Shown here piece after piece: positions 55,851 to 63,505 of a DNA stretch of 64,000 nt (positions are counted from its first letter, which is position 1; the number at the start of each line of letters is the position of its first letter). The position numbers and the translations under genes were made by a program. The notes under the pieces are model-generated. The model was not told the origin of the DNA, did not search any database, and saw nothing but the letters and a program-made list of their open reading frames with translations. The DNA lies in NCBI GenBank assembly GCA_017983755.1, contig JAGOAU010000012.1, forward strand, positions 1-64,000, in the 5' to 3' direction. Origin of the DNA: Azonexus sp. GTDB taxonomy: Bacteria > Pseudomonadota > Gammaproteobacteria > Burkholderiales > Rhodocyclaceae.

Positions 55851-57851
55851 TTGAGCCCGTCAGAACGGTTGACCGCAACAGGCGCATGGCGGCTGCGCAC
55901 GTCGCTCATTCTGCTGCTGGTGGTCGCCACGCTCGTGACCTTCTGCATCATCGGCTTCAGCGTGCTCGCCTATCGCGTCCCCGCGATCCTCGCTGAAGAC
56001 CGCCAGCATGCGCGCAACGAGGCGGTCAGCCTGGCGCACTATTTCGAGCAGCTGATCGACAGCCTCGAGGGGCGCCTCGGGACGCTGGGTGCCCTGAGCC
56101 TCGACATGCCGCCAGCGCAGATCCAGCGCTTTCTCGACGCCGTCGTCGCCGAAGGCGGCTTCACCGCCATCTACCTGCTCGGTGAAAACGGCCGCGTCAA
56201 GTATGCGGCGCTGCCGGAAAATGCGCCGAATGTGCGGCCCAATCTCGTCGGCACCGATCTCTCGCGCAATCCGCTGTTCAGCTCGGCCCGGCATCTTGCG
56301 CGCCGGGTCTGGAGCGACCGTTACCTGTCGGCATTGAAGGGCGATGCCACGATCGGCCTGGCCATTCCCTTCGGCGACTACGTGCTGCTCGGCGAGGTGG
56401 CGCCGGATTTCGCGACGAACGTCCTGCGCGCCGGCGCGGCGGATCTGACTTATCCGGTACTGGTGGTCGACCGCGCCGGCGAATACGTCGCCGGCAAGAA
56501 CCTGGCCGAAAGTGAGCGCCTGCGTAACTGGGCCGCCGACCTGCGCGGTGTCTCGCCGGGGCCGGAGGGCGATGTCCGGCAGCTCCGGTTTGCCGGCAAG
56601 CGTTTCGATACCGGCATCGCGCGTTCGGACAAGCTGCAGTGGACCTTCCTGGTCGGCTCGCCCGCCCGGCTGGACAACCAGCGTGTCCGGATGACCATCG
56701 GGCTGGTGCTCGGTGGCTTTGTCGGTTCGATCCTGCTGGCGTTGATCCTCGCGCCCCTGTGGGCGGCGCGGATGAGCGCGCCGCTGCGTGACCTGATCGC
56801 GCAGACGCGGGCGCTGACCAGCGGCAAATTCGGCGGCAAGGTGGCGCGCGGGCCGATTCTCGAATTCAACCAGCTGGCTTCCGACATGGAATCGATGGCC
56901 GAGGCAATCCGCCAGCGCCAGGGCGAACTGGAACGGAGCGAAGAGCGCCTGCTGCAGAGCCTGCAGAACGTGCAGCAACTCAATCTGCTGCTCGAACACC
57001 GGGTCGAATTGCGGACCATTGATCTGGCGCGCGCCAACCGCGAATTGTCGGAAGCCATGGACACCCTCAAACTGGCGCAGGGCGAACTGGTGCGCAGCGA
57101 AAAGCTCGCGTCGCTCGGCAACCTGGTCGGCGGTGTCGCGCATGAACTGAACACGCCGATCGGCAATGGCGTCATGGCGGTGTCGACGCTGCACGATCAG
57201 GTCCGTGCCTTCCGCCGCGAGATGGAAAGCGGCTTGCGCCGGTCCACGCTGGAAGCCTTCGTCAATCGCGTCGAGCGCGGCAGCGAGATCGCCGTGCGCA
57301 ACCTGCAGCGGGCCAACGAACTGATCGCCAGTTTCAAGCAGGTCGCCATCGACCAGACCAGCGTCCAGCGCCGGCAGTTCATGCTGGCCGAAGTGGTCGA
57401 AGAAATCCTCCTGACCATGCAGCCCTCGCTTAAAAAAGCGTCATGCAAGGTGAATTGCAAGATTCCCGGCGACCTGTCGCTGGACAGTTATCCGGGGCCG
57501 CTCGGGCAGGTGCTGACCAACCTGCTGACGAATGCGCTGAACCACGCATTCGACGGACGTACCCAGGGCCGCATCGAAATTCTCGCCGCGCGCGAGGGCG
57601 TCGACCAGGTCTGCCTGCAGGTTGCCGACGATGGCGCAGGCATCCCGCCGGAACTGCTCGGCCGCATCTTCGATCCCTTCGTCACCAGCAAGCTCGGCCG
57701 TGGCGGCAGCGGCCTCGGCCTGCATATCGTCTGGAACACCGTTACCGCCGTGCTCGGCGGCAGCATCACCGTTGCCAGCGCGCCAGGCGAGGGCACCCGT
57801 TTCCACATCGTCCTGCCGCTTGTTGCACCGCGTCAATCGTCCGCTGCCTGA
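55851..57851 (+). CDS. Membrane sensor histidine kinase
   Basis: 666-residue kinase. Start is TTG (MSPSERLTATG). First membrane helix at about 17-42, periplasmic cache-like sensor domain (about 45-280), second helix at about 283-305, HAMP (about 306-360), coiled coil, then GNLVGGVAHELNTPIGNGV with the phosphorylated His near residue 430. ATPase motifs: LTNLLTNALNHAF, DDGAGIPPELLGRIFDPF and GSGLGLHIVWN. No REC domain of its own. The variant GTTGACCGCAACA of the 13-mer repeat lies in codons 7-11. With the binding lipoprotein and the EAL response regulator it forms a complete pathway. Confidence 0.92.
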   Translation: MSPSERLTATGAWRLRTSLILLLVVATLVTFCIIGFSVLAYRVPAILAEDRQHARNEAVSLAHYFEQLIDSLEGRLGTLGALSLDMPPAQIQRFLDAVVAEGGFTAIYLLGENGRVKYAALPENAPNVRPNLVGTDLSRNPLFSSARHLARRVWSDRYLSALKGDATIGLAIPFGDYVLLGEVAPDFATNVLRAGAADLTYPVLVVDRAGEYVAGKNLAESERLRNWAADLRGVSPGPEGDVRQLRFAGKRFDTGIARSDKLQWTFLVGSPARLDNQRVRMTIGLVLGGFVGSILLALILAPLWAARMSAPLRDLIAQTRALTSGKFGGKVARGPILEFNQLASDMESMAEAIRQRQGELERSEERLLQSLQNVQQLNLLLEHRVELRTIDLARANRELSEAMDTLKLAQGELVRSEKLASLGNLVGGVAHELNTPIGNGVMAVSTLHDQVRAFRREMESGLRRSTLEAFVNRVERGSEIAVRNLQRANELIASFKQVAIDQTSVQRRQFMLAEVVEEILLTMQPSLKKASCKVNCKIPGDLSLDSYPGPLGQVLTNLLTNALNHAFDGRTQGRIEILAAREGVDQVCLQVADDGAGIPPELLGRIFDPFVTSKLGRGGSGLGLHIVWNTVTAVLGGSITVASAPGEGTRFHIVLPLVAPRQSSAA

Positions 57852-57865
57852 TATATCATCCGTCC

Positions 57866-58981
57866 ATGCCGCACAACAAACTGAACGTCTCCGCCCAGGG
57901 CATGCTCGATGCCTACGAGGCCCTGCTCAAGACCCGGGGCTATTTCGCCGATGCCGCCCAGATGGCCGCTGCCAGCGCACTGCAGAACCTGTATGCCAGT
58001 CTGCTCGCCTTCAAGGTCAACCGCGGCAGCACCTTCAAGCGCCTGCTGGCGCCGCCCAAGCCGCCGCGCGGCCTGTATTTCTGGGGCGGCGTCGGGCGCG
58101 GCAAGAGCTTCCTGATGGACTGCTTCTACGATGCGGTGCCCTACCGGCGCAAGCGGCGCATCCATTTCCACGCTTTCATGCAGCAGATTCACCACGACCT
58201 CGACAAGTACAAGGGCGAGCCGGACCCGATGCTCAAGATCGCCGAGCAAATCGCACGCGAGGTGCGTCTGCTCTGCTTCGACGAGTTCCACGTCTCCGAC
58301 ATCGCCGACGCGATGATCCTCGGCCGCCTGCTCGACGGGCTGTTCGAGAAGGGCGTCATCCTGGTCATGACTTCCAACTATCCGCCCGAGCGTCTTTACC
58401 CGAACGGCCTGCAGCGCGAAAACTTCCTGCCGACCATCGACCTGCTCAAACGCCAGCTCGACGTGCTCGAGGTCGAGGCCGGCATCGACTACCGCCTGCG
58501 GGCGCTGGAGCAGGTCGAGATCTACCATTACCCGTCCGACGCCGCAGCAGAGAAGAAGATGCTCGACTACTTCCGCATGGTTGCCGGCGAGGAGGGCAGG
58601 AAGGGTGGCCATATCGAGGTGCTCGGGCGCAACATCGACACAGTCCGCCGCGGCCACGGCGTCATCTGGTTCGATTTCCGGACCCTGTGCGGCGGCCCGC
58701 GCTCGCAGAACGACTACCTGGAGATCGCCCGTGCCTACCATACCGTGATGCTTTCGCACATTCCGCAGATGACGCAGCACCAGGCCTCGGAAGCGCGGCG
58801 CTTCACCTGGCTGGTCGATGTCTTTTACGACCACAAGGTCAAGCTGATCGCCACCGCCGATTGTCCGGCCGATGCCTTGTACACCCAGGGCACCCAGGCC
58901 GGCGAGTTTGCCCGTACGGTCAGTCGGCTGACCGAGATGAACTCACGCGAATATCTTGCCCTGGCCCACATCGCCAGCTGA
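57866..58981 (+). CDS. zapE: Cell division protein ZapE (AFG1-like ATPase)
   Basis: 371-residue P-loop ATPase. Walker A GGVGRGKSFLMD, Walker B LLCFDEFHVSDIADAM and the family's MTSNYPPERLYPNGLQRENFLP. ZapE destabilises or remodels the FtsZ ring in E. coli; mitochondrial Afg1 is its homologue. The ATG used gives the family opening; an in-frame extension into the kinase gene is not real. Located 14 bp after the kinase stop. Confidence 0.93.
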   Translation: MPHNKLNVSAQGMLDAYEALLKTRGYFADAAQMAAASALQNLYASLLAFKVNRGSTFKRLLAPPKPPRGLYFWGGVGRGKSFLMDCFYDAVPYRRKRRIHFHAFMQQIHHDLDKYKGEPDPMLKIAEQIAREVRLLCFDEFHVSDIADAMILGRLLDGLFEKGVILVMTSNYPPERLYPNGLQRENFLPTIDLLKRQLDVLEVEAGIDYRLRALEQVEIYHYPSDAAAEKKMLDYFRMVAGEEGRKGGHIEVLGRNIDTVRRGHGVIWFDFRTLCGGPRSQNDYLEIARAYHTVMLSHIPQMTQHQASEARRFTWLVDVFYDHKVKLIATADCPADALYTQGTQAGEFARTVSRLTEMNSREYLALAHIAS

Positions 58982-58986
58982 CCGCC

Positions 58987-59994
58987 ATGACCGAACAACC
59001 CGTCCCGCAAGACCTTGCCATCGACCTGCGCCAGCTGGTCATGACCATCGCCAACACCGTCGATCTTGTTGGCGTCGACGACCTGCTGCACGGCCGCCGC
59101 GTCGGCATGCTGGCGCGTGAACTCGCCCGCCAGCTCGGACTAGACGATCAGATCCAGCTGCTGCTCTACGATGCCGGCCTGCTGCACGATTGCGGCGTTT
59201 CGTCGACGCGCGTCCATAAGCGGCTGGTCGTCGATCTCGAATGGTCGGGCTCCCAGGAGCACTGCATCCGCGGCGAGGAATTGCTGCAGGATTTCGCGCC
59301 GCTGGCGCATCTGGCGCCGATCATCCGCTATCACCACAGCCGCTGGATGTGGCTCGAAAAGCAGGAACTGGCGCCGGAAACCGTGCGTTTCGCCAACCTC
59401 ATCTTTCTTGCCGACCGCATCGATGTGCTGGCTGCCCCGTTCCATGCCGACCACACTACGCTGGCGCATGCCGAGGAGATCCGCGAACGGCTGGCTGCCG
59501 AGCGCGGCCGCCTGTTCGCGCCCGACCTGATCGATGCCTTCCTCGCCCTGTCGGAAGGCGAGGCCTTCTGGCTGGCGCTGCAGCCCGAGTCGGTGCAGCA
59601 GTACCAGGCGGAAATGGAAAGCTTCGGCGACCTGCGCATGGTCAGCTGGCAGGAATTCAAGCGCTGCGCCGACATCTTCGCCCGCATCATCGACGCCAAG
59701 TCGCCCTATACCGAACAGCATTCGCGCGGCGTTTCCCTGCTGTCGCGCCATCTGGCGGGCAAGATGGGGCTCGACCCGGTCACCTGCGAAAAGATCGAGG
59801 TCGCCGGCCTGCTGCACGACATAGGCAAGCTGCAGATTCCCGACGAGATCATCGAAGGCCACAATGCCCTTACGCCGCAGGAATTCAACATCATGAAGGG
59901 CCACAGCTTCGGCACGCGGCAGGTGCTCAAGCGCCTGCACGCCATCGACGACCTCGCCAACTGCCATCGCATCGCCCTGTGCTGCGCCGCGTGA
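58987..59994 (+). CDS. Two-HD-domain phosphohydrolase, HD-GYP part truncated
   Basis: 335-residue protein. First HD-like domain with LLHDCGVSSTRVHKR (His67-Asp68) and YHHSRWMW. Second HD domain from about 230, KSPYTEQHSRGVSLLSRHLAGKMG and GLLHDIGKLQIPDEII. The HD-GYP domain should go on with HHExxxGxGYP and about 100 more residues; here the frame ends IDDLANCHRIALCCAA. So the c-di-GMP phosphodiesterase signature is missing. A deletion or frameshift is likely. Starts 5 bp after zapE; the end overlaps the next gene. Confidence 0.85.
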   Translation: MTEQPVPQDLAIDLRQLVMTIANTVDLVGVDDLLHGRRVGMLARELARQLGLDDQIQLLLYDAGLLHDCGVSSTRVHKRLVVDLEWSGSQEHCIRGEELLQDFAPLAHLAPIIRYHHSRWMWLEKQELAPETVRFANLIFLADRIDVLAAPFHADHTTLAHAEEIRERLAAERGRLFAPDLIDAFLALSEGEAFWLALQPESVQQYQAEMESFGDLRMVSWQEFKRCADIFARIIDAKSPYTEQHSRGVSLLSRHLAGKMGLDPVTCEKIEVAGLLHDIGKLQIPDEIIEGHNALTPQEFNIMKGHSFGTRQVLKRLHAIDDLANCHRIALCCAA

Positions 59995-60800
59995 CTGCCG
60001 GGCTGGCGCGCCTCCTGCTGTGCCTGGCGGTGCTGTTCGGCGCGCCGGCGGTCGCCCAGCAGGAACTCGAAATCATTCCGTTGCGCAGCCAGACCGTCGA
60101 CCAGGTGTTGCCGACCCTGTTGCCGCTGCTCGAGCCGGGCGGCACGTTGACCGGCATGAACGATCAGCTCTTCCTGCGCGCCAGCGCCCGTAACCGCGAG
60201 GAAATCAGGCGCGTGCTGGCGACCATCGACCGCCCGTCGCGGCGCCTCATTATCCGTGTCAGCCAGAATCGCGAGAGCGAGGCGAGCAGCCGCGGCGGCG
60301 AGGTCAGCGGCCAGGTGGTGATCGGTGACAGCCGCCGCAGCCGTGTCGATGCCCGCCTGTGGGACACGCAAGGCGCGCGCAGCGAGAATTCCGGGCAGAT
60401 GGTGCAGACCGTCGAGGGTGGCCAGGCCTTCATCCAGGTCGGGCGCTCGCTGCCCATCCCCATGCGCCAGGCGACGATCGGCCCCGGTGGCGCGGTGATC
60501 GGAGAGACGGTGGTTTTCCAGGATATCGGCCGCGGCTTTTTTGCCACGCCACGGCTCAACGGCGAGCGGGTGACCATCGATATCAGCCAGCAGGCCGACA
60601 GCGCTTCCCGCTTCGGTCCGCCCGGCAGTGTCAGCACCCAGAGTTTGTCGACCACCGTTTCCGGTCGTCTCGGCGAATGGATCGAACTGGGCGGCACCAG
60701 CCGCCAGGTCAGCGGCAATCAGGCCGGCAGTTTCGGACGGTCGACCAGCGGCGGGCAGGATGCGCGTTCGATCTGGCTTTTGGTAGAGGAAGTGCAATGA
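59979..60800 (+). CDS. Exported secretin-N-domain-like protein
   Basis: 273-residue exported protein. A GTG start gives signal peptide MLRRVTAGLARLLLCLAVLFGAPAVAQ; the next GTG, 12 bp on, is also possible. Residues 30-95 (LEIIPLRSQTVDQVLPTLLPLLEPGGTLTGMNDQLFLRAS, IRRVLATIDRPSRRLIIRV) resemble the N-domain of type II/IV secretins. The following 170 residues (GGQAFIQVGRSLPIP) recall the start of the secretin core, but the beta-barrel part is absent. It is not a pore by itself. It overlaps the truncated HD gene by 16 bp and the following membrane protein by 4 bp. Confidence 0.75.
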   Translation: MLRRVTAGLARLLLCLAVLFGAPAVAQQELEIIPLRSQTVDQVLPTLLPLLEPGGTLTGMNDQLFLRASARNREEIRRVLATIDRPSRRLIIRVSQNRESEASSRGGEVSGQVVIGDSRRSRVDARLWDTQGARSENSGQMVQTVEGGQAFIQVGRSLPIPMRQATIGPGGAVIGETVVFQDIGRGFFATPRLNGERVTIDISQQADSASRFGPPGSVSTQSLSTTVSGRLGEWIELGGTSRQVSGNQAGSFGRSTSGGQDARSIWLLVEEVQ

Positions 60801-61039
60801 CTTTGAAGCGCCACATCGGCCAGCGGGTGGCCCTGGCCACGGCGGCTTTCTGTGCCTTGCTGGCGCTGCCGGCATTCGGGCTGTTCATCTGGCTGTGGGT
60901 CGAGCGCGGCCTGGCCGATACCTGGGTGCCCAGCGCGCTGGCCGCCGTCGCCTTCCTCGGCGCCTGCGCCGGTGTGCTCTACGTCATGAGCCGGCCGCAG
61001 CCGCCGCTGCCCGTTGACGAGGACGGCAGCGAAAGCTGA
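60797..61039 (+). CDS. Small two-helix membrane protein
   Basis: 80-residue protein with two membrane helices: ATAAFCALLALPAFGLFIWLWV and VPSALAAVAFLGACAGVLYVM. The tail RPQPPLPVDEDGSES is acidic. No family recognised. It overlaps the secretin-N-like gene by 4 bp, so both are translated from one message. Convergent with the chitosanase-like gene, 1 bp between stops. Confidence 0.75.
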   Translation: MTLKRHIGQRVALATAAFCALLALPAFGLFIWLWVERGLADTWVPSALAAVAFLGACAGVLYVMSRPQPPLPVDEDGSES

Positions 61040-61040
61040 A

Positions 61041-61973
61041 TCAGGCCAGCAGCTGGCTGATCAGGAGCGGGTCGGCGACGCCGTTGACCGGTATGCCGTG
61101 GCTGGCCTGATAACCTTTGAGCAGATTGACGCTGGTCTGGCCGAAAATGCCGTCGGCCTTGATGTTGACGCCGCGCTCCGAGAGCCCCAGTTGCACCAGG
61201 CGCACATCGAGCCCGCGCGCCAGCGGCGTCTGCAGCGACAGGCTGCGGGTTCCGGGTTGCGGGCCGTCGTAGCAGCCCGGCGGGGTCGCCGTCAGCGAGG
61301 CGCGCGAGATTTCGGATTCGCGGACGACCAGCGGCAGTTCGAGACCCCAGTAACCCTGGTCGATCAGGCGCTGGAACGCTTCCATGCGATAGACCGTCTT
61401 GCGCAGGTCGCTGCGCGGATGGCCGGCCAGCCAGGCGTGGCGGGTGGCGACGTAGGCAGCGATCCAGCCGCGCTCGCCGAGCGCGGCGAGGCTGCCGGCC
61501 TGCTGGATGGTGCGGTCGCGCATCTTCGTCCATGAGCCGTGGACGGTACTGTCGTAGACTACGGCGACGCCGAGCGGCGAGCTGATGCCGAGGTTGGCGG
61601 CAGTGCGGGTGGCCGGCCGCCAATAGACTTCATCGAAAAAGACATCCTGCGTTTCGCGCATGACCGGATCGTCAGCCGTCGCCCGCAGCAGGTTGTGCAG
61701 GCGCAATTCGCCGTCCAGGCCGAGGTCGACCGCAGCAAGGCGCGGCAGCCACGGCTTGAGCCGGGCACCGAAGGCGGCGCCGGCGTTGTCGCAGTAGCGT
61801 TGCAGCAGATTCAGGAGGTTGCCGGAAGCCAGCGTGGTCTGCGAACGGCCGAAGGTGAGATGCCCAGTGTCGCCGGCAATGACCGTCACGCTGCCGTAGT
61901 TGCCAAGCACCGAGCCGGTTTCGAAAAGATTGACGATGGATTGGGCCGTTTGCTTCTGAGTCGGGGTGAGCAT
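61041..61973 (-). CDS. GH46 chitosanase-like protein with peptidoglycan-binding domain
   Basis: 310-residue protein. LTPTQKQTAQSIVNLFETGS and YGSVTVIAGDTGHLTFGRSQTT match GH46 chitosanases, where Glu18 and Asp35 would be the catalytic pair. C-terminal residues from about 245 (RGLDVRLVQLGLSERGVNIKADGIFGQTSVNLLKGYQ) form a peptidoglycan_binding_1 domain. Start chosen because of AAGGAG seven bases upstream; an in-frame start 51 bp upstream lacks this. No signal peptide is present, which is unusual for a chitosanase. It may be an intracellular lysin-like or otherwise exported enzyme. Confidence 0.8.
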   Translation of the reverse strand: MLTPTQKQTAQSIVNLFETGSVLGNYGSVTVIAGDTGHLTFGRSQTTLASGNLLNLLQRYCDNAGAAFGARLKPWLPRLAAVDLGLDGELRLHNLLRATADDPVMRETQDVFFDEVYWRPATRTAANLGISSPLGVAVVYDSTVHGSWTKMRDRTIQQAGSLAALGERGWIAAYVATRHAWLAGHPRSDLRKTVYRMEAFQRLIDQGYWGLELPLVVRESEISRASLTATPPGCYDGPQPGTRSLSLQTPLARGLDVRLVQLGLSERGVNIKADGIFGQTSVNLLKGYQASHGIPVNGVADPLLISQLLA

Positions 61974-62050
61974 TTTCAGACTCCTTCCGGTTGCGGTCGG
62001 GCGTGGCGCGCAAGGTTTCAGCATAGATCAATGGCATGGCAAGGTACAGG

Positions 62051-62077
62051 CAAAAAAAACCCGGCTGCCGCCGGGTT
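62051..62077 (-). terminator. Intrinsic terminator of metY
   Basis: On the minus strand, AACCCGGC / GCCGGGTT (8 bp) with a 4-nt loop and a following T8 run, 20 bp after the metY stop. Confidence 0.9.
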
Positions 62078-62096
62078 CGTCGTGCACGGGCCGGGT

Positions 62097-63368
62097 TCAG
62101 GCCGCGTTCAGCGCCTGATCGAGGTCGGCGATCAGGTCGTCGACGTGCTCGATGCCGACCGACAGGCGGATCATGTCTTCCGACACGCCGGCCTTGGCCA
62201 GTTCCTCCGGCGACAGCTGGCGGTGCGTGGTCGACGCCGGGTGGCAGGCCAGGGTCTTGCAGTCGCCGATGTTGACCAGGCGGGTGACCAGTTGCAGCGC
62301 ATCCTGGAACTTGCCGCCGCCGTCGCGGCCACCCTTCACACCGAAGTTGAGGATGCCGGAAGCGCGGCCGCCCATGTACTTTTGCACCAGTGCGTGGTCC
62401 TTGTGCTCGGGCAGGCCGGCATAGTTCACCCAGCTTACCTTCGAGTGTTTCTGCAGGAACTGTGCGATCTTCAGCGAATTTTCACAGATGCGGTCCATGC
62501 GCAGGGCCAGTGTCTCGACGCCCTGCAGGATCAGAAAGGCATTGAACGGACTGATCGCGGCGCCCATGTTGCGCAGCGGCACGACGCGGGCGCGGCCGAT
62601 GTAGGCGGCGGGGCCAAGAGCTTCTGTGTAGACGACACCGTGGTAGGAAACGTCCGGCTCGTTGAGGCGCTTGAACTTGGCCTTGTGCTCGGCCCACGGG
62701 AATTTGCCGCTATCGACGATGATGCCGCCGATGGAATTGCCGTGACCGCCGAGGTACTTGGTCAGGGCATGGACGACGATGTCGGCGCCGTGCTCGAAGG
62801 GGCGGCAGAGGTAGGGCGAGGGCACGGTGTTGTCGACGATGACCGGGACGCCATGCTTGTGGGCGACTTCGGCGAGCTTTTCAAAATCGACGACATTGCC
62901 GAGCGGGTTGCCGACCGATTCGCAGAACACCGCCTTGGTCTTGCCGTCGATCAGCTTTTCGAAGGCAGCCGGGTCGCGGTAGTCGGCGAAGCGGACGTCG
63001 ATGCCGTATTGCGGCAGGGTGTGGGCGAACAGGTTGTAGGTGCCGCCGTACAGCGTCGAAGAGGTGACGATGTTGTCGCCGGCCTCGGCGATCGTCTGGA
63101 TCGCGGCGGTGATGGCCGCCATGCCGGAAGCCATGGCCAGCGCTGCAATGCCGCCTTCCATCGCGGCAACGCGCTTTTCGAGCACGTCCTGCGTCGGGTT
63201 CATGATGCGCGTGTAGATGTTGCCGGCGACCTTGAGGTCGAACAGGTCGGCACCGTGCTGGGTGCTGTCGAAGGCGTAGGACGTGGTCTGGTAAATCGGC
63301 ACCGCCACGGCCTTGGTGGTCGGGTCCGGGCTGTAGCCGCCGTGGACGGCAAGGGTTTCGATCTTCAT
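62097..63368 (-). CDS. metY: O-acetylhomoserine sulfhydrylase/aminocarboxypropyltransferase
   Basis: 423-residue PLP enzyme, which makes homocysteine from O-acetylhomoserine and sulfide. Opening MKIETLAVHGGYSPDPTTKAVAVPIYQTTSYAF is typical. PLP Lys lies in VVHALTKYLGGHGNSIGG; TLYGGTYNLFAHTLP binds the phosphate. The upstream region is short, contains the AAAAATGAAGTC repeat, and shows no SAM or cobalamin riboswitch that I can find. Length fits the family (about 425-430). Confidence 0.95.
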   Translation of the reverse strand: MKIETLAVHGGYSPDPTTKAVAVPIYQTTSYAFDSTQHGADLFDLKVAGNIYTRIMNPTQDVLEKRVAAMEGGIAALAMASGMAAITAAIQTIAEAGDNIVTSSTLYGGTYNLFAHTLPQYGIDVRFADYRDPAAFEKLIDGKTKAVFCESVGNPLGNVVDFEKLAEVAHKHGVPVIVDNTVPSPYLCRPFEHGADIVVHALTKYLGGHGNSIGGIIVDSGKFPWAEHKAKFKRLNEPDVSYHGVVYTEALGPAAYIGRARVVPLRNMGAAISPFNAFLILQGVETLALRMDRICENSLKIAQFLQKHSKVSWVNYAGLPEHKDHALVQKYMGGRASGILNFGVKGGRDGGGKFQDALQLVTRLVNIGDCKTLACHPASTTHRQLSPEELAKAGVSEDMIRLSVGIEHVDDLIADLDQALNAA

Positions 63369-63395
63369 GCGCGTGTCTCTCTTTGTCTTGTGGTT

Positions 63396-63435
63396 GGCGA
63401 AAAATGAAGTCTAGCAGGGGTTGACCGCAGCCGGC
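63396..63435. repeat. Repeat-family member upstream of metY
   Basis: GGCGAAAAATGAAGTC, then CTAGCAGGG and GTTGACCGCAGCC. It combines the two parts (AAAAATGAAGTC and a relaxed form of GTCGACCGCAACA) found together at 31748-31785 and 34494-34538. Confidence 0.6.
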
Positions 63436-63451
63436 ATCGGAAACGGGCATG

Positions 63452-63483
63452 AAAAAAGCCGCCGGCTTGCGCGTGGCGGCTTT
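63452..63483 (-). terminator. Intrinsic terminator of the glycine-zipper gene
   Basis: AAAGCCGCC / GGCGGCTTT stem, 11-nt loop, followed on the minus strand by a T-run. Confidence 0.87.
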
Positions 63484-63505
63484 GCGTTGATTCGCCCTGG
63501 TGGCG

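Noticed and set aside
57622-58986. Frame extending the HD protein to 790 residues
   Set aside because: It reads zapE and the kinase end out of frame; a separate ATG opens the true HD protein.
63369-63500. SAM or other riboswitch upstream of metY
   Set aside because: The leader is only about 80 bp before the next gene's terminator and shows the dispersed repeat, not a riboswitch core.
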